NCBI GenBank assembly: GCA_003542385.1
Contig: DPKT01000010.1
Span: 1 to 7,469 of the forward strand
DNA length: 7,469 nucleotides
Origin: Desulfomicrobium sp.
Lineage (GTDB): Bacteria > Desulfobacterota > Desulfovibrionia > Desulfovibrionales > Desulfomicrobiaceae
Direction: 5' to 3'
Below the pieces are notes generated by a model. That model searched no databases. It was not told the DNA's origin and saw only the letters and a program-made list of their open reading frames with translations. This document shows positions 6,325 through 7,469 of the stretch, one piece after another; positions within the stretch are counted from its first letter, which is position 1; each line of letters begins with the position of its first letter. A program made the translations under genes and the position numbers.

Positions 6325-7227
6325 ATGAAGGTGATCTGTCCGCAGTGCAGAAAAGAGCACAACGTCGATGAATCAAAGATCCCGGCCGGGGCCAAGGTCG
6401 CCCAGTGCCGGGCTTGCGGGCACCGTTTCCCGCTGTTCGAGCCGGCTGCGGCCGAGCCGGAGAAACCCAAGGCCCGCCGGATCGGGGTGACCCTCAGCAA
6501 GGGCGGCGTGGGCAAGACCACCACGGCCGTCAGCCTGGCCGCAGGCCTGGCCCTGGCCGGGTACAAGGTGCTTCTGGTCGACACGGACACCCAGGGGCAG
6601 GCTGCCTATGTCCTGGGCATGAAGCCCAAGGCGGGCCTGACGGAGCTGGTCACGGGCGAACTGCCGCCCGAGGAGACCATCGTGCAGGCCCGGGAAAACC
6701 TCTGGCTCCTGGCCGGCGGACGCTCCCTGGCCGGCATCAAGCGCCTCATCGACCGCAAGGACTTCGGCGGCGAGCTGACCCTGGTCGAGGCCCTCGAACC
6801 CATCGAAAAGGACTACGACTACGTCATCGTCGACACCTCGCCGGGCTGGGACCCGCTGACGGTCAACGTGCTCTTCTACGTCTACGAACTCATCACGCCC
6901 GTTTCCCTGGAGGTCATGACCCTGCAGGGCCTCGTCGAGTTCCTGAAGAGCCTGTCGTCCATCCAGAAATACCGCGCCGACGTGACCCTCAACTACATCC
7001 TGCCGACCTTTCTGGACAAGCGCATCAAGAACCCCGACGCCATCCTGGACAAGCTCAAGGACCTGTACGGCGAGTACGTCTGCACGCCCATCCGCTACAA
7101 CGTGCGCCTGTCCGAGTCCCCGGCCTACGGCAAGACCATCTACGAGTACGCCCCCGGCTCCCACGGCTCCCAGGACTACCGCGACCTGGTGCGCAAGATC
7201 ACCGGCCGTCCGGAACTGTTCGCCTGA
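6325..7227 (+). CDS. ParA/Soj-family ATPase with N-terminal zinc ribbon
   Basis: This 300-aa cytoplasmic ATPase joins two domains. Residues 1-37 form an MJ0042-type zinc ribbon with C5-x2-C8 and C28-x2-C31. After a Pro/Glu/Lys-rich linker (40-51), residues 52-300 are a ParA/MinD-type P-loop ATPase. The deviant Walker A is KGGVGKTT (59-66) with the signature Lys59 and Lys64; switch I is DTDTQG (86-91), where Thr replaces the usual Pro of DxDPQ; the Walker B region is VIVDTSPG (167-174). The C-terminal RYNVRLSESPAYGK (257-270) is strongly Soj-like. Such ATPases dimerise on ATP, bind DNA nonspecifically and position plasmids, chromosomes or protein clusters. The ATG at 6325 has GGAGG 6 nt upstream. 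It is the last gene of the PilZ-RHH-ParA operon, ended by a terminator. No typical ParB gene is next to it, so it is probably an orphan ParA rather than the main chromosomal one. Confidence 0.9.
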   Translation: MKVICPQCRKEHNVDESKIPAGAKVAQCRACGHRFPLFEPAAAEPEKPKARRIGVTLSKGGVGKTTTAVSLAAGLALAGYKVLLVDTDTQGQAAYVLGMKPKAGLTELVTGELPPEETIVQARENLWLLAGGRSLAGIKRLIDRKDFGGELTLVEALEPIEKDYDYVIVDTSPGWDPLTVNVLFYVYELITPVSLEVMTLQGLVEFLKSLSSIQKYRADVTLNYILPTFLDKRIKNPDAILDKLKDLYGEYVCTPIRYNVRLSESPAYGKTIYEYAPGSHGSQDYRDLVRKITGRPELFA

Positions 7228-7251
7228 GACGGCCCGCCCTCCTTGACGGCC

Positions 7252-7285
7252 AATCCCCGCGCATTTGCGTGCGCGGGGATTTTTT
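7252..7285 (+). terminator. Intrinsic terminator after the ParA gene
   Basis: AATCCCCGCGCA (7252-7263) and TGCGCGGGGATT (7270-7281) form a perfect 12-bp stem around the 6-nt loop TTTGCG, followed by a T-run ending at 7285. It lies 24 nt after the ParA stop and separates this operon from topB. Confidence 0.93.
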
Positions 7286-7351
7286 CGTACCTAGCCGTCC
7301 CATGACGATGCACTTCACCAAGACTCTCGACCGCCCTCGAACGGAACGCCC

Positions 7352-7469
7352 GTGCCCAGAACGCTGATCATCGCCGAAAAACCCTCCGTGGCCCGCGAGC
7401 TGGCCGCCGTGCTGGGCGTCAGGGGGCGCGGTGAGGGCTGCCTGCAGGGGCCGGGGCACGTGGTCACCT
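7352..7469 (+). CDS. topB: DNA topoisomerase III, N-terminal fragment (cut by window end)
   Basis: The first 39 codons are present and the gene continues beyond the window. The start TLIIAEKPSVARELAAVLG (residues 4-22) is the classic opening of the TOPRIM domain of type IA topoisomerase III, with the metal-binding glutamate at residue 9 and the KPS motif at 10-12; GPGHVVT (33-39) matches the strand that follows. The enzyme relaxes and decatenates DNA through single-strand passage. The start is GTG at 7352, because no in-frame ATG lies between the terminator and the conserved motif. The ribosome binding signal is weak (CGGAA at 7342-7346). Topoisomerase I shares the fold, but its start is usually KxLVIVESPxKA-like, so topB is preferred. 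Whether it is chromosomal or from an integrative element cannot be told here. Confidence 0.82.
   Translation, partial: MPRTLIIAEKPSVARELAAVLGVRGRGEGCLQGPGHVVT

Noticed and set aside
6373..7164. 263-codon - strand frame under the ParA gene
   Set aside because: Antisense shadow of a well-supported ParA gene; no family motif.
6405..7367. 320-codon + strand frame overlapping the ParA gene and reaching into topB
   Set aside because: It is the shifted frame of ParA with Arg/Pro/Gly-rich nonsense composition and it runs through the terminator at 7252-7285.
7302..7367. Small 21-aa frame starting at ATG 7302 upstream of topB
   Set aside because: No ribosome binding site, overlaps the topB start and has no recognisable motif.

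Overview
The window is GC-rich (strongly G/C-biased third codon positions) and densely coding, with clear GGAGG-type ribosome binding sites. Gene content suggests a Gram-negative bacterium. The glycerol-type ABC transporter with its DUF2160 subunit, the single-domain CinA-like protein and a Soj-like ParA carrying an N-terminal zinc ribbon would fit a Desulfovibrio/Desulfomicrobium-like sulfate reducer. That placement is inference from gene style; no marker gene settles it.

Region 1 (1-3880) is the 3' part of an ABC transporter operon on the + strand: the last codons of an ATPase, two six-helix permeases (GlpP- and GlpQ-like), a small three-helix membrane protein (DUF2160) and a large periplasmic solute-binding protein (GlpV-like). 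The order matches the glycerol uptake system first described in rhizobia. The first genes are translationally coupled. The longest gap (84 nt) lies just before the binding protein and holds a small hairpin. A strong intrinsic terminator with a cUUCGg loop closes the operon.

Region 2 (3881-5307) has two convergent housekeeping-type genes. One is a 273-aa protein that is only the MoaB/MogA-like (COG1058) half of CinA. The other, on the - strand, is rlmH, the 23S rRNA pseudouridine-1915 N3-methyltransferase.

Region 3 (5308-7285) begins with a 176-nt divergent intergenic region containing a short palindrome, an 18-bp-spaced direct repeat and a 20-bp inverted repeat over a candidate promoter. A compact + strand operon follows: a PilZ-domain protein, a small basic protein with a likely ribbon-helix-helix fold, and a ParA/Soj-type ATPase with an N-terminal four-cysteine zinc ribbon. 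A perfect 12-bp-stem intrinsic terminator ends it. This trio is the most interesting part of the window: it looks like a ParA positioning module with its own DNA-binding partner and a possible c-di-GMP input.

Region 4 (7286-7469) holds the first 39 codons of DNA topoisomerase III (topB), cut by the window end. No tRNA, rRNA, CRISPR array, insertion sequence or phage gene was seen.
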